In this document: one piece after another, positions 25,585-33,821 of the stretch
Numbering within the stretch: the stretch's first letter is position 1
How the letters are laid out: each line of letters starts with the position of its first letter
Assembly: GCF_010725485.1 (NCBI RefSeq)
Contig: NZ_AP022598.1
Location: 930,001-994,000 of the forward strand
Source of the DNA: Mycolicibacterium parafortuitum
GTDB taxonomy: Bacteria > Actinomycetota > Actinomycetes > Mycobacteriales > Mycobacteriaceae
Direction: 5' to 3'
Length of the DNA: 64,000 nucleotides
Position numbers and translations under genes: made by a program
Notes under the pieces: generated by a model
What the model saw: only the letters and a program-made list of their open reading frames with translations
Databases searched by the model: none
What the model was told of the DNA's origin: nothing

Positions 25585-26928
25585 CTACCCGCCCACCTCC
25601 GCGGGCCCGAGGTTACGGCCGAGTGCGTGGACCTGCCAGCCCGCATCGCGCCATCGGTCGATGTCGAGGCAATTGCGGCCGTCGACAATCACTTTGGCCC
25701 GGACGGTGGCGGCCAGCTCACCGGGGTCCATCCCGACGAACTCGCTCCATTCGGTGAGCACCAGCACCGCGTCGGCGCGTTCGCACGCCTCCGAGGCGGT
25801 GGTGGAGTAGTTCAGCGTCGGGAACAGCCTGCGGGAGTTCTCCGTCGCTTTGGGGTCGTAGACGTTGACGGTCGCGCCGTGTAGTTGCAGCAGGCCGGCG
25901 ACGTTGAGTGCGGGTGAGTCGCGGACGTCGTCGGATTCAGGTTTGAACGCCGCGCCCAGGACCGCGATGTTGGCGCCGAGCAGCGATCCGCCGCAGGCGG
26001 TGGTGGCCAGTTCGACCATCCGGGTGCGGCGGCGCATGTTGATGCTGTCGACCTCGCGCAGGAAGGTCAGCGCCTGGTTCGCGCCGAGCTCGCCTGCGCG
26101 GGCCATGAACGCCCGGATGTCCTTGGGGAGGCAGCCGCCACCGAATCCCAGTCCCGCGGTGAGGAATCGGCGGCCGATGCGGTCGTCGTAGCCCAGTGCG
26201 TCGGCCAGCAGCGTGACGTCGGCGTCGGCGGCCTCGCACACCTCGGCGATCGCGTTGATGAACGAGATCTTGGTGGCCAGGAACGCGTTCGCCGCGACCT
26301 TGACGAGCTCGGCGGTCTGCAGGTCGGCGACCAGGAACGGGACGCCGTCGGCCAGCAACGGCGCGTACAGCTCCCGGAGCACCTTCTCGGCGACCCGGGA
26401 ACCCTTCTGCACCCCAAGCACAATGCGGTCGGGGTGCAGGGTGTCCTGGACGGCGAGCCCTTCGCGCAGGAACTCCGGATTCCACGCCACCTCGACGGTG
26501 ACGCCGTCCGCAGCGAGGCCCGCGGCCCGCTCGACCAGGTCTGCGGCGGTGCCCACCGGCACGGTCGACTTGCCGACGATCACCGCAGGTCTGCGCAGCA
26601 GCGGGACCAGGGTGTCGACGGCTTCGTGCACGTGCCGCAGATCGGCGCTGAAGTCGCCCTTCTTCTGCGGCGTCCCGACGCCGAGGAAATGCACGTCGGC
26701 GAATTCGGCCGCCTCGGCATAGTCGGTGGTGAAGCGCAACCGGCCCGCTTCGATGTTGCGCCGCAGCATGTCCGGGAGCCCCGGCTCGTAGAACGGGACC
26801 TCACCGGCGGCCAGTTTGGCCACCTTGCCCGCGTCGGTGTCGACCCCGATGACCTGGTGGCCGAGTTCGGCCATCCCGGCGGCGTGGGTGGCGCCGAGGT
26901 AGCCGGTTCCGAAGACGGTGCAACGCAT
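25585..26928 (-). CDS. udgA: UDP-glucose 6-dehydrogenase
   Basis: Oxidises UDP-glucose to UDP-glucuronate with two NAD. The 447 residues start with the dinucleotide fold CTVFGTGYLGATHAAGM; PVGTAADL and NPEFLREG bind substrate, and GFGGGCLPKDIRAF holds the catalytic cysteine. GAAFKPESDDVRDSPAL in the C-terminal domain is diagnostic. M. tuberculosis has the corresponding gene (Rv0322) next to dcd (Rv0321), as here with one membrane protein gene between. It appears to be the first gene of the minus operon that ends with rmlA. Confidence 0.93.
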   Translation of the reverse strand: MRCTVFGTGYLGATHAAGMAELGHQVIGVDTDAGKVAKLAAGEVPFYEPGLPDMLRRNIEAGRLRFTTDYAEAAEFADVHFLGVGTPQKKGDFSADLRHVHEAVDTLVPLLRRPAVIVGKSTVPVGTAADLVERAAGLAADGVTVEVAWNPEFLREGLAVQDTLHPDRIVLGVQKGSRVAEKVLRELYAPLLADGVPFLVADLQTAELVKVAANAFLATKISFINAIAEVCEAADADVTLLADALGYDDRIGRRFLTAGLGFGGGCLPKDIRAFMARAGELGANQALTFLREVDSINMRRRTRMVELATTACGGSLLGANIAVLGAAFKPESDDVRDSPALNVAGLLQLHGATVNVYDPKATENSRRLFPTLNYSTTASEACERADAVLVLTEWSEFVGMDPGELAATVRAKVIVDGRNCLDIDRWRDAGWQVHALGRNLGPAEVGG

Positions 26929-27005
26929 ACCGCCATCAGTACCCGGTCGGGGTGAGCTGAAGCCGACGCGTCGTTGAGCGTCAGGCCAACGTCAGGTGTC
27001 GATCG

Positions 27006-28643
27006 CTAACGCCCGGGTGCGCAGAACACCAGGAAGCAACCGTCGCCGTTGATGTCACCGGGAACACCGCTGCCCCGGCTGCTGCCGCCCCGGCCGCTGC
27101 TGCTGTCACCGCGGCTGCTGCCGCTGTCACCGCGGCCGCTGCTGCCCGACCCGGAACCGGCGCCCGACCCGGAGCCGGCGCCGGGCCACTGCGGGCCGGA
27201 CGGCCACTGCGGCGTCTTCGGGACCTGCGGAACCTGAGGCACCTGCGGTATCTGGGGCACCTGCGGAATCTGGGTCACCGGGGGCCTGGTGGTGGGCGGC
27301 TTCTGCGGCTGCCACGGAGTCTGGTCGTCCAGGTCCGGTTCGTCGGGACGCTGGTTGGGCCAGGTCCACCGCGGTGAGTTCCATTGCGGCCGGGGCAGCA
27401 CCACCACCGGAGGCGGCAGGACAACCGGCGCGACCACCGGAGGCGCCGCGGGTACCGGAGCCGGGGCGGGCGCGGGTGCCGCCGGGGCGGGAGCCGGAGC
27501 CGCGGCCGGCGCGGGTGCGGGCGCCTGTTCGACGTAGACGGTGCGCGGCGCCTGCTGTGGCGCCTCTTGCGCGACCGGCACCGGTGGCTTGATCGTCTCC
27601 GCGGTCGACGGCGGGGGCGGCACGGTGGCGGCCTGCTGCTCGGCGGGGGCCGGGTCCGGAGCGGGCGCCTGGGTGCTGGGCACGATCGCGGCCTGGGCCG
27701 GGCTGGGCCGCTGGTCGGCGGTCGGTCGGATCGTGATGGCCAGCGAGATCACAAGGGCCACAACGCCGACGACGAACAACGAGGTCAGCGCACTGCCCAC
27801 GAGCAGGAACGGTTTTCGTTCGTCGTCGACGGGCCGCAGCTCGGTCGGGGCGAACTCGTCGACCGTCTCGGCGCCCAGCGGGGTGTCCACGCCGGCGAGC
27901 CCGGCGACCAGCGAGCCGGCCGTCGGGCCGTCGGGATCCTGGGAGTACGCCAGCCCGACCGTGGTGGCTTCGAACGCCGGCGCCGACGCCGACGCGAGGG
28001 CGGCGCCGCGGGCCAGCGCCAGGTCGGCGTCCTCTGGAGCATGGACCGGGAGTTCGACGTGGTGGTCGAGATGGGCTTTGACCGCGCTGACGTCCACGCC
28101 GGAGCCGACGATGAAGATGCCCTGCGGCGGGGAGTCCTGTGCAGCGGCTGCGGCGGCCAGCTCGGTGAACACCGCCATCGCGTCGGCGCTGTGCAGGGTC
28201 CGGCTGAGCACCTTGACCACGGAACCGTCGTCGGTCCGCACCACCGAGAGCGTCGCGGTGTCGCGGTCGACGAACAGCAGAGCGGTGGTGTCGTACCCGA
28301 CCGCGCGGCCGACGGCCTGCGCCAGCGAGGACGCGGCGTGGCTTTCGGCCACGAGCATGACGTCGTCGATGCCGGCCGCGGCCAGCGCGTCGCGCAGTGC
28401 GGTGGCCTCGTTGTGGTCGCTCCATGCGACACCGATGGATTTGAGGTGGTGCCCGCCGGTCTCCGCGCTCTCCTTGGTACCGAGCACCGCCGAGACGACG
28501 TGCTGCGCGGCGTTTGCCGAACCGTCGTCGGTGCCGACCTCGAAGGTGTCGTGGTCGACGGTGACCCCGTCGGCTTTCTCGCCCTCGACCAGCACCATGC
28601 GCACCGTGGTAGGTGTCATCGACACACCTAATACGATGTCCAC
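27006..28643 (-). CDS. Membrane protein with actin/Hsp70-like cytoplasmic domain and Pro-rich outer region
   Basis: A 545-residue protein starting at a GTG seven bases after GGAGGGG. Residues 1 to about 260 (VDIVLGVSMTPTTVRMVLVEG, LLFVDRDTATLSVV, IFIVGSGVDVSAV) look like the degenerate ribonuclease-H/actin fold of the mycobacterial DUF7159 group. A single membrane helix (SLFVVGVVALVISLAITI) lies near residues 285-305. Beyond it comes a long Pro/Ala region, then Trp-Pro-Gln motifs, a Gly/Ser/Arg tract and a short end with two cysteines (DGCFLVFCAPGR). The architecture matches the Rv0312-like protein encoded at 50323-52146. Function unknown; cell-envelope sensing is a guess. Confidence 0.7.
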   Translation of the reverse strand: MDIVLGVSMTPTTVRMVLVEGEKADGVTVDHDTFEVGTDDGSANAAQHVVSAVLGTKESAETGGHHLKSIGVAWSDHNEATALRDALAAAGIDDVMLVAESHAASSLAQAVGRAVGYDTTALLFVDRDTATLSVVRTDDGSVVKVLSRTLHSADAMAVFTELAAAAAAQDSPPQGIFIVGSGVDVSAVKAHLDHHVELPVHAPEDADLALARGAALASASAPAFEATTVGLAYSQDPDGPTAGSLVAGLAGVDTPLGAETVDEFAPTELRPVDDERKPFLLVGSALTSLFVVGVVALVISLAITIRPTADQRPSPAQAAIVPSTQAPAPDPAPAEQQAATVPPPPSTAETIKPPVPVAQEAPQQAPRTVYVEQAPAPAPAAAPAPAPAAPAPAPAPVPAAPPVVAPVVLPPPVVVLPRPQWNSPRWTWPNQRPDEPDLDDQTPWQPQKPPTTRPPVTQIPQVPQIPQVPQVPQVPKTPQWPSGPQWPGAGSGSGAGSGSGSSGRGDSGSSRGDSSSGRGGSSRGSGVPGDINGDGCFLVFCAPGR

Positions 28644-28869
28644 TGACCCCTCCAAAAACTTTGCTGCTGCCTGGTGACCGACCACCCCGAAATACGCACG
28701 GCGAGCCGGCAACTAGATACTTCATCGGCGCCGCCAGCTGCGGTGTTACACCTCGCGCTGTTAGCTGACAGCGGTTGAAGCTTGAGCCGGAACGCGCGGT
28801 ACGAAACCGGAGACGCCGGTGAGGGAAACACTACCCGCGCCGATCGTCATCCGTCTGTGACGAAATTGC

Positions 28870-29442
28870 TCAGTTGGTCTTGACGAAGTTCTGATACGAC
28901 TTCGACGGGGTGGGGCCGCGCTGGCCCTGATACTTCGAGCCGACCTGGCTGCTGCCGTAGGGGTGTTGCGCGGGACTGGTCAGGCGCAGCAGGCACAGCT
29001 GGCCGATCTTCATGCCCGGCCACAACGTGATCGGCAGGTTCGCCACGTTGGACAGCTCGAGGGTGATGTGGCCGGTGAACCCGGGGTCGATGAAGCCGGC
29101 TGTCGAATGGGTGAGCAGCCCCAGCCGACCCAGTGAGGACTTCCCCTCCAGACGGCCCGCGAGGTCGTCGGGCAGCGTGCAGCGTTCCAGGGTCGCGCCG
29201 AGCACGAACTCGCCCGGGTGCAGAACGAACGGCTCGCCCTCCTTGGGCTCGACCAGGCTGGTCAGGTCGTCCTGACGCTGCGCGGGATCGATGTGCGTGT
29301 AACGGGTGTTGTTGAAGACACGGAAGAGGCTGTCGAGGCGGACGTCCACGCTCGAAGGCTGGATCAGGCTGTCGTCGAACGGTTCGATGCCGAGCCTTCC
29401 GGCATCGATCTCGGCCCGGATGTCGCGGTCGGAGAGCAGCAC
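28870..29442 (-). CDS. dcd: dCTP deaminase (bifunctional deaminase/dUTPase type)
   Basis: A 190-residue trimeric enzyme that deaminates dCTP; the mycobacterial enzyme also hydrolyses the dUTP to d[15 protein letters not shown] opens the protein, and [19 protein letters not shown] contains the nucleotide-binding and catalytic segment with Glu in [15 protein letters not shown]. The C-terminal lid ([11 protein letters not shown]) is present. The GTG at 29442 gives exactly the family start. It sits beside a tRNA-Gly, as in M. tuberculosis (Rv0321). Confidence 0.95.
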   Translation of the reverse strand: MLLSDRDIRAEIDAGRLGIEPFDDSLIQPSSVDVRLDSLFRVFNNTRYTHIDPAQRQDDLTSLVEPKEGEPFVLHPGEFVLGATLERCTLPDDLAGRLEGKSSLGRLGLLTHSTAGFIDPGFTGHITLELSNVANLPITLWPGMKIGQLCLLRLTSPAQHPYGSSQVGSKYQGQRGPTPSKSYQNFVKTN

Positions 29443-29601
29443 CGGTCGAGAGTATCCGCACCGGGCTCGGTCAGGGGCAGCTGGCGGGTGCGTCGTCGCG
29501 GATCGCGCGGTCGGCGGGCGGCCTTCGAAGGTCGCGCGGCAACGGTTGCGGCCACCTCCACGCCGACGGGCCGCCAAGTGCTAGCCTTCCTGATCGAACA
29601 G

Positions 29602-29675
29602 GCCGATGTAGTTCAATGGCAGAACATCAGCTTCCCAAGCTGAATACGCGGGTTCGATTCCCGTCATCGGCTCCA
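29602..29675 (+). tRNA. tRNA-Gly (anticodon CCC)
   Basis: GCCGATG at the 5' end pairs fully with CATCGGC at 29665-29671. The anticodon arm TCAGC-TTCCCAA-GCTGA gives anticodon CCC, and GCGGG-TTCGATT-CCCGT forms the T-arm. The discriminator is T and CCA is encoded (29673-29675). T at the discriminator fits bacterial glycine tRNAs. It decodes GGG. No integrase gene or repeated tRNA end was seen nearby. Confidence 0.95.
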
Positions 29676-29682
29676 CCGCCCC

Positions 29683-30228
29683 TCAGCCGAACGCCGGCGC
29701 GATGAACCTCTCGACCGCCCGACGCTCGGCGTCGCTATCCCCCATCGGCCAGTACGCCAGCGACAGCACCAGCCGCACGATCCACTGCGCGGCCTCCGGA
29801 TCGTCGTCGGCGATGCCGGTGAGTTCGACCGCGAGAGCGCCGAGGGCCGGCGATGACATCAGCTCGGTCAGGTCACGGCCCGCACTGAGCCCCAGCATCA
29901 TCTGCCGCATCGGGTCCGACCTGATGTGTTGCAGCGCAACGACGATCGCCTCGACGACGCGCTCCGTTCCGCTAAGCCCGCTGACCGCGTCGCGCACCGA
30001 CTCCACGATCCGCGCCGCCATGCGGAGTAACACCGCATCGCGGATCTGCGCCTTGCCGCCCGCGTAGCGGTAGACCGTCGCCCGCGAGCAGTGCACCCGC
30101 TCGGCCAATGCATCGATGTCGAGAGCGTCGAGCCCGTCGCGCACGACAAGTTCGGTGGCGGCGGCATAGATCCGGTCCGCGGCGGCGGCGCGCCGCTCTC
30201 CGCCGATGAGCCAGTCGCCGTGGGCCAT
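29683..30228 (-). CDS. TetR-family regulator
   Basis: A 181-residue regulator. The N-terminal helix-turn-helix (DALDIDALAERVHCSRATVYRYAGGKAQI is its core region, residues about 33-61) is typical, and the rest is an all-helical ligand domain. GGGGGAG lies before the ATG at 30228. It is divergent from a P450 gene, a common arrangement in which the regulator represses the enzyme until a substrate binds. Its 3' end lies just after the tRNA. Confidence 0.85.
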   Translation of the reverse strand: MAHGDWLIGGERRAAAADRIYAAATELVVRDGLDALDIDALAERVHCSRATVYRYAGGKAQIRDAVLLRMAARIVESVRDAVSGLSGTERVVEAIVVALQHIRSDPMRQMMLGLSAGRDLTELMSSPALGALAVELTGIADDDPEAAQWIVRLVLSLAYWPMGDSDAERRAVERFIAPAFG

Positions 30229-30244
30229 GCCTCCCCCTTCAGAC

Positions 30245-30365
30245 GGACGAACCCTATCGTCGCAGCGCTGAGACAAAGCGCACTGCAAATCTCACAGAAC
30301 ACGCAGGTGGAGACCTCGCGGTGAGACAGATCGAGACCGCAGCGGGACATCTCGGTGTCGACTTC
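30245..30365. promoter_or_regulatory. TetR/P450 divergent promoter region with repeated GAGAC
   Basis: The intergenic DNA carries GAGAC at four places (near 30250, 30311, 30323 and 30333) and TGAGA...TCTCA about 16 bases apart (30249-30294), plus CGAGA...TCTCG further on. These may be TetR half-sites; spacing is irregular, so the call is tentative. Confidence 0.25.
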
Positions 30366-30418
30366 CCGCCACCTCATTGACGCAGTGCGGCACCGTCGCC
30401 CAGCGTGAACAGGTGACG

Positions 30419-31633
30419 ATGGCCAAGGACGATCTCGGCATCCAGCTGTTCGACGACGCGTACATCCAGGACCCCTATCCGCTCTACCGGCAGATGCTGG
30501 ACACCGGGCCGGTGCATCGGATCGGTCAATCGGGTTTCTACGCGGTGTGCGGCTGGGATGCGGTCAACGACGTGATCGCGCGCCCCGACGACTTCTCGTC
30601 GAATCTGACCGGGACCATGACCTACGAGCCCGGTGTCGGCGTCGGCACCTTCGAGATGGACGGCCTCGGCGGCCCGAGCCACGTGCTCGCCACCGCGGAC
30701 GAACCCGCGCACGCCGTGCACCGCAAGGCGCTGCTTCCGCAGATGGCGGCCAAGCGGATTCGCGCGTTCGAACCGTTCATCGCCGACACCGCTGACCAGC
30801 TGTGGAATGCCTCGGCGGACCAGGGGCGCCTGGAGTGGATGGGCGCGATGGCCAACCGCCTGCCGATGATGATCGTCGCGCGCATCATCGGCGTCCCCGA
30901 TTCCGACACCGACCAGCTCGTGCGGTGGGGCTACGCAGCCACCCAGATGGTCGAGGGTTTGGTCAGCCAGGACCAACTGGCGACCGCCGGCATCGCGGTG
31001 ATGGAGCTCGCGCAGTACATCGCCGACCAGTTCCAACGGGCCGCCGCCGATCCACGCGACGACCTGCTGGGTGACCTCGCGATGGCATGTGCGCGTGGCG
31101 AGTTGGAGGACATCGCCGCCCAGATGATGATGATCATCCTGTTCAGTGCGGGCGGGGAATCCACTGCCTCGCTGATCGGTTCGGCGGCTTGGCTTTTGGC
31201 CACCCGTCCCGACATCCAGGAACAGGTCCGCGCCCACCCCGAACTGCGCGGCGCGTTCCTCGAAGAGGCCCTGCGCTTCGAGCCGCCGTTTCGCGGCCAC
31301 TACCGGCACGTCGTCGACGACATCACGCTGGGCGGTGTGGACCTCCCGGCAGGCTCACGACTTCTTCTGTTGTGGGGAGCGGCCAACCGCGACCCGGCAC
31401 ACTTCGACGACCCCAACGAATTCCGCCTGGACCGCACCGGCGCGAAGGGACACATCACTTTCGGCAAGGGCGCCCACTTCTGCGTCGGCGCGGCGCTGGC
31501 CCGGCTGGAAGCCGGCGTCGTGCTCGAGCACCTTCTCGATCGCACCTCACACATCGAGGCGGTCGACACCGGCCGCTGGCTGCCGAGCCTGCTCGTCCGG
31601 CGCCTCGAACGGCTCGAACTCGCCGTGACGTGA
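30419..31633 (+). CDS. Cytochrome P450
   Basis: A P450 of about 404 residues. The I-helix MMIILFSAGGESTASLIG (with Glu-Ser instead of the common Glu-Thr), the ExxR motif FLEEALRFEP and the heme loop FGKGAHFCVGAALARLEAG are intact. ATG at 30419 is used; GTG at 30413 and an earlier start at 30377 are in frame. No ferredoxin gene is adjacent, so the redox partner lies elsewhere. The divergent TetR gene probably controls it. The substrate is unknown. Confidence 0.85.
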   Translation: MAKDDLGIQLFDDAYIQDPYPLYRQMLDTGPVHRIGQSGFYAVCGWDAVNDVIARPDDFSSNLTGTMTYEPGVGVGTFEMDGLGGPSHVLATADEPAHAVHRKALLPQMAAKRIRAFEPFIADTADQLWNASADQGRLEWMGAMANRLPMMIVARIIGVPDSDTDQLVRWGYAATQMVEGLVSQDQLATAGIAVMELAQYIADQFQRAAADPRDDLLGDLAMACARGELEDIAAQMMMIILFSAGGESTASLIGSAAWLLATRPDIQEQVRAHPELRGAFLEEALRFEPPFRGHYRHVVDDITLGGVDLPAGSRLLLLWGAANRDPAHFDDPNEFRLDRTGAKGHITFGKGAHFCVGAALARLEAGVVLEHLLDRTSHIEAVDTGRWLPSLLVRRLERLELAVT

Positions 31634-31646
31634 CCTAAGGCCAGAA

Positions 31647-31659
31647 GGGCCGAAGGCCC
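31647..31659 (+). terminator. Short hairpin after the P450
   Basis: GGGCC-GAA-GGCCC forms a five-base stem 13 bases after the P450 stop. There is no T run, so termination is only possible. Confidence 0.3.
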
Positions 31660-31879
31660 GCTCTGCGGTGTCGGAGCGCGCGGCCCGCGGCGACGACCGG
31701 CCTGTGATGAGAGTCACACTCGACTACGGGTCAGCATCGGCCAATTCCGACTTCACCCTCGCGATTCGCAAAGTCAAAAGCATTGAAACGAAGTCGTCGG
31801 AGCACTGCGCGAGGGGCTCCCGCAACGTCCATGCTCCGAATTTCGCCGGCAGTCACCCGGAGTAATTCGGTTCGCTTAG

Positions 31880-31898
31880 TTAGGTTAGCCAATCCTAA
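31880..31898 (+). promoter_or_regulatory. IdeR (DtxR) iron box
   Basis: TTAGGTTAGCCAATCCTAA matches the mycobacterial IdeR consensus TTAGGTTAGGCTAACCTAA at 16 of 19 positions, with both outer arms perfect. The only downstream gene on either strand is the secreted porin-like protein about 310 bases away. IdeR with iron normally represses such promoters. Confidence 0.7.
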
Positions 31899-32163
31899 TT
31901 ACACAGGTAGAGCCGCGATCGACCCTCTCGATGTGTTTGCTGACTTTTCCAGAGAATCGCCGGCGGTGGGGAGCTACCTTTTCCGCCATCGAAATTCGTC
32001 GACATTTTGACGCCAATCACGAATTCGTGAAATGAGCGTCAGCTACGTGGCCGCTTCTGAGTAAATTCTCAGGTTTCTCTCGGCCACACGACCCCTGACC
32101 AACATCACCGCAGGTGAGACGTAGGCATTGTTACTCATGTTCTCTTCAGTTACGGTCTCGCTG

Positions 32164-32182
32164 CCAAGTTAGGCAAGCCTTC
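32164..32182 (+). promoter_or_regulatory. Weak second IdeR-like site
   Basis: CCAAGTTAGGCAAGCCTTC, aligned to the IdeR consensus, matches at 12 of 19 positions with a good centre (TTAGGC). It lies 23 bases before the start codon. Alone it would not be called; it gains weight from the strong box upstream. Confidence 0.3.
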
Positions 32183-32205
32183 AGTTACTTAGACCAGGAG
32201 ATCAA

Positions 32206-33612
32206 GTGCTCTCAGCTCCCGCCCTCGAAACGGGCTCGATGACCGCCCCGTCGAAGCCGCGCGTCAGCAAGTTCCTCGCTGCCGGCGTCGCCGTCGTCGG
32301 CGCCAGCGCGATCGCCATCACGCCGGTGTCGCCGGTGGTCGACGTCAAGGCCGCCAACTACGTCGCCAACCACATGGTGGAACTGACCGCCTCCGCGTAC
32401 CCGACCTACGGCAGCGACACCTCCGCCGTGTACGGAAACCTGCTGAGCGAGTCCGGCGCCAATATCGCCAACCTGTTCCAGGTCTTCGCCTCGGATCCGT
32501 TCCCGATCATCAACCAGCTCGCCGCCAACCAGCTGGCTTACGGCCAGAAGATCCTCAGCGGCTTGGCCGGCATTCCGGCCGCGATGAACTCGTGGTGGAC
32601 CGGCGCCAACGGCAAGGCCCTGTTCGAGCAGGCCGCCGAGCACCTGCGCAACGGTGAGTACGCCGACGCGTGGGATCGCATCAACCGGTCGTTCGTCTAT
32701 TCGCTGAACATCGGCGCGCCGCTGTACAACGCCTTCTGGTCGCAGGCCCCGAGCCAGCGCAACCCGCAGGGCAACATGGGCATCCCGGACCAGATGGCGC
32801 TGAACTTCCAGCAGGTCGTCAAGGTCATCTTCGATCGCAACTCGATCGTCAACGAGATCACCAAGTCGGTGCTCGGCCCCTTCATGGGCGTCGCGTTCGA
32901 GTTCGCGCTGCTCGCCGACGCGGTCTCGGCCGCGGTCAAGGAAGGCGACGGTGCGGGCCTGGTCCGTGCGCTGGTCAACGCCCCCGGCGTCATGCTCAAC
33001 ACGTTCCTCAACGGCTACGTCAACCCCGAGTGCACGGGCAACGCCTGCGAGCAGTTCCCCGGCCTGATCAACGCGACCAGCGCCATCGTCAACATCCTGT
33101 CGGGTATCCCGAAGGCGATCGCCGAGGCCCTGCAGCCTGATCCGGTGCCGGGTGCGCCGTGGACCCCGCCGGCCACCGCCACCCTGGCCGCGGACGACAC
33201 GGTCACCACGCTGGCCCGGAGCTACACCCTGGAGGTCGCGCCCGCCACCGCGACCGTCGAGGGCGAGCAGTCCGCCGAGGTCGCCCCGGTCGCCGAGGAG
33301 GCGGCACCGGTGGTCGAGGAGGAAGCCACGGAGACGCCGGTCAGCGAGGACGCCACCGCCGGCACCGACGAGGAGGGCACCGAGACCACCGCTCCCGCCG
33401 TCCCGGCCGACGACAAGGCCGACGCTGACGCCGACGCCGGGTCGAAGGACGATGACGCGGCCGAGGGAACCCGTAAGTCCGGCAAGCCCAGCCAGTCGAC
33501 CCGCTCCAGCGCGGCCGCTGACAAGTCCGACTCCACCGACAAGTCCGACTCGGGCGCATCGGATTCCGGTTCGGACAGCGGTTCGGACAGCAGCTCCGGC
33601 AGCGACGACTAG
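32206..33612 (+). CDS. Secreted/outer-membrane porin-like protein (GjpA-like)
   Basis: A 468-residue exported protein. The GTG at 32206 is chosen because AGGAG lies five bases upstream. The N-terminus has a basic stretch (KPRVSKF) and a hydrophobic segment (LAAGVAVVGASAIAITPVSP), like the mycobacterial proteins annotated as outer membrane porin GjpA. A helical central part has one cysteine pair (NPECTGNACEQFPGL). From about residue 330 the tail is highly acidic and then Ser/Asp-rich to the end. The porin label comes from family resemblance only. The upstream IdeR box suggests expression under iron limitation. Confidence 0.65.
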   Translation: MLSAPALETGSMTAPSKPRVSKFLAAGVAVVGASAIAITPVSPVVDVKAANYVANHMVELTASAYPTYGSDTSAVYGNLLSESGANIANLFQVFASDPFPIINQLAANQLAYGQKILSGLAGIPAAMNSWWTGANGKALFEQAAEHLRNGEYADAWDRINRSFVYSLNIGAPLYNAFWSQAPSQRNPQGNMGIPDQMALNFQQVVKVIFDRNSIVNEITKSVLGPFMGVAFEFALLADAVSAAVKEGDGAGLVRALVNAPGVMLNTFLNGYVNPECTGNACEQFPGLINATSAIVNILSGIPKAIAEALQPDPVPGAPWTPPATATLAADDTVTTLARSYTLEVAPATATVEGEQSAEVAPVAEEAAPVVEEEATETPVSEDATAGTDEEGTETTAPAVPADDKADADADAGSKDDDAAEGTRKSGKPSQSTRSSAAADKSDSTDKSDSGASDSGSDSGSDSSSGSDD

Positions 33613-33647
33613 TCCCGCAGTACCCACAAGCAGTACCGACAGAAGCC

Positions 33648-33675
33648 ACGGCCCCCTCGGCGACGAGGGGGCCGT
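33648..33675 (+). terminator. Strong hairpin after the porin-like gene
   Basis: ACGGCCCCCTCG and CGAGGGGGCCGT form a perfect 12-base stem around a GCGA tetraloop, 36 bases after the stop codon. No T run follows, as is common for mycobacterial terminators. It could serve both this gene and the convergent glucanase gene. Confidence 0.7.
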
Positions 33676-33821
33676 CGGCCTATCCGGCGCCGTGGGGGCG
33701 GCCCCGATCGAGCGTCGAACGCAGGAACGGGATGATGATGTCTACCGCGGCAAGCTCTTTCACCGGGGCAGGTTGTCCTTGATGGTCAGGTGACGGCTCG
33801 GCTACTGCCGAGGACCGCCGC

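Larger units (their letters stand above)
31634..32205. other. 572-base non-coding region with iron box
   Basis: No convincing gene lies here; short open frames around 31668-31865 and 31783-32010 lack ribosome sites and family features. The stretch from about 31860 to 32180 is clearly more AT-rich than its surroundings. It holds a small hairpin near the P450 stop, a strong IdeR-box match at 31880 and a weaker one at 32164, so it is probably the long leader/promoter of the porin-like gene. Confidence 0.7.

Noticed and set aside
27384..28677. Plus-strand open frames over the actin-like membrane protein gene
   Set aside because: They are composed of Arg/Gly or Ser/Thr-biased shadow sequence without motifs.
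29602..29675. tRNA-Gly as an integration site for a genomic island
   Set aside because: No integrase, no repeated tRNA 3' end and syntenic genes on both sides.
31668..32010. Small genes between the P450 and the porin-like gene
   Set aside because: No ribosome site, odd composition and overlap with the iron box; more likely leader DNA.
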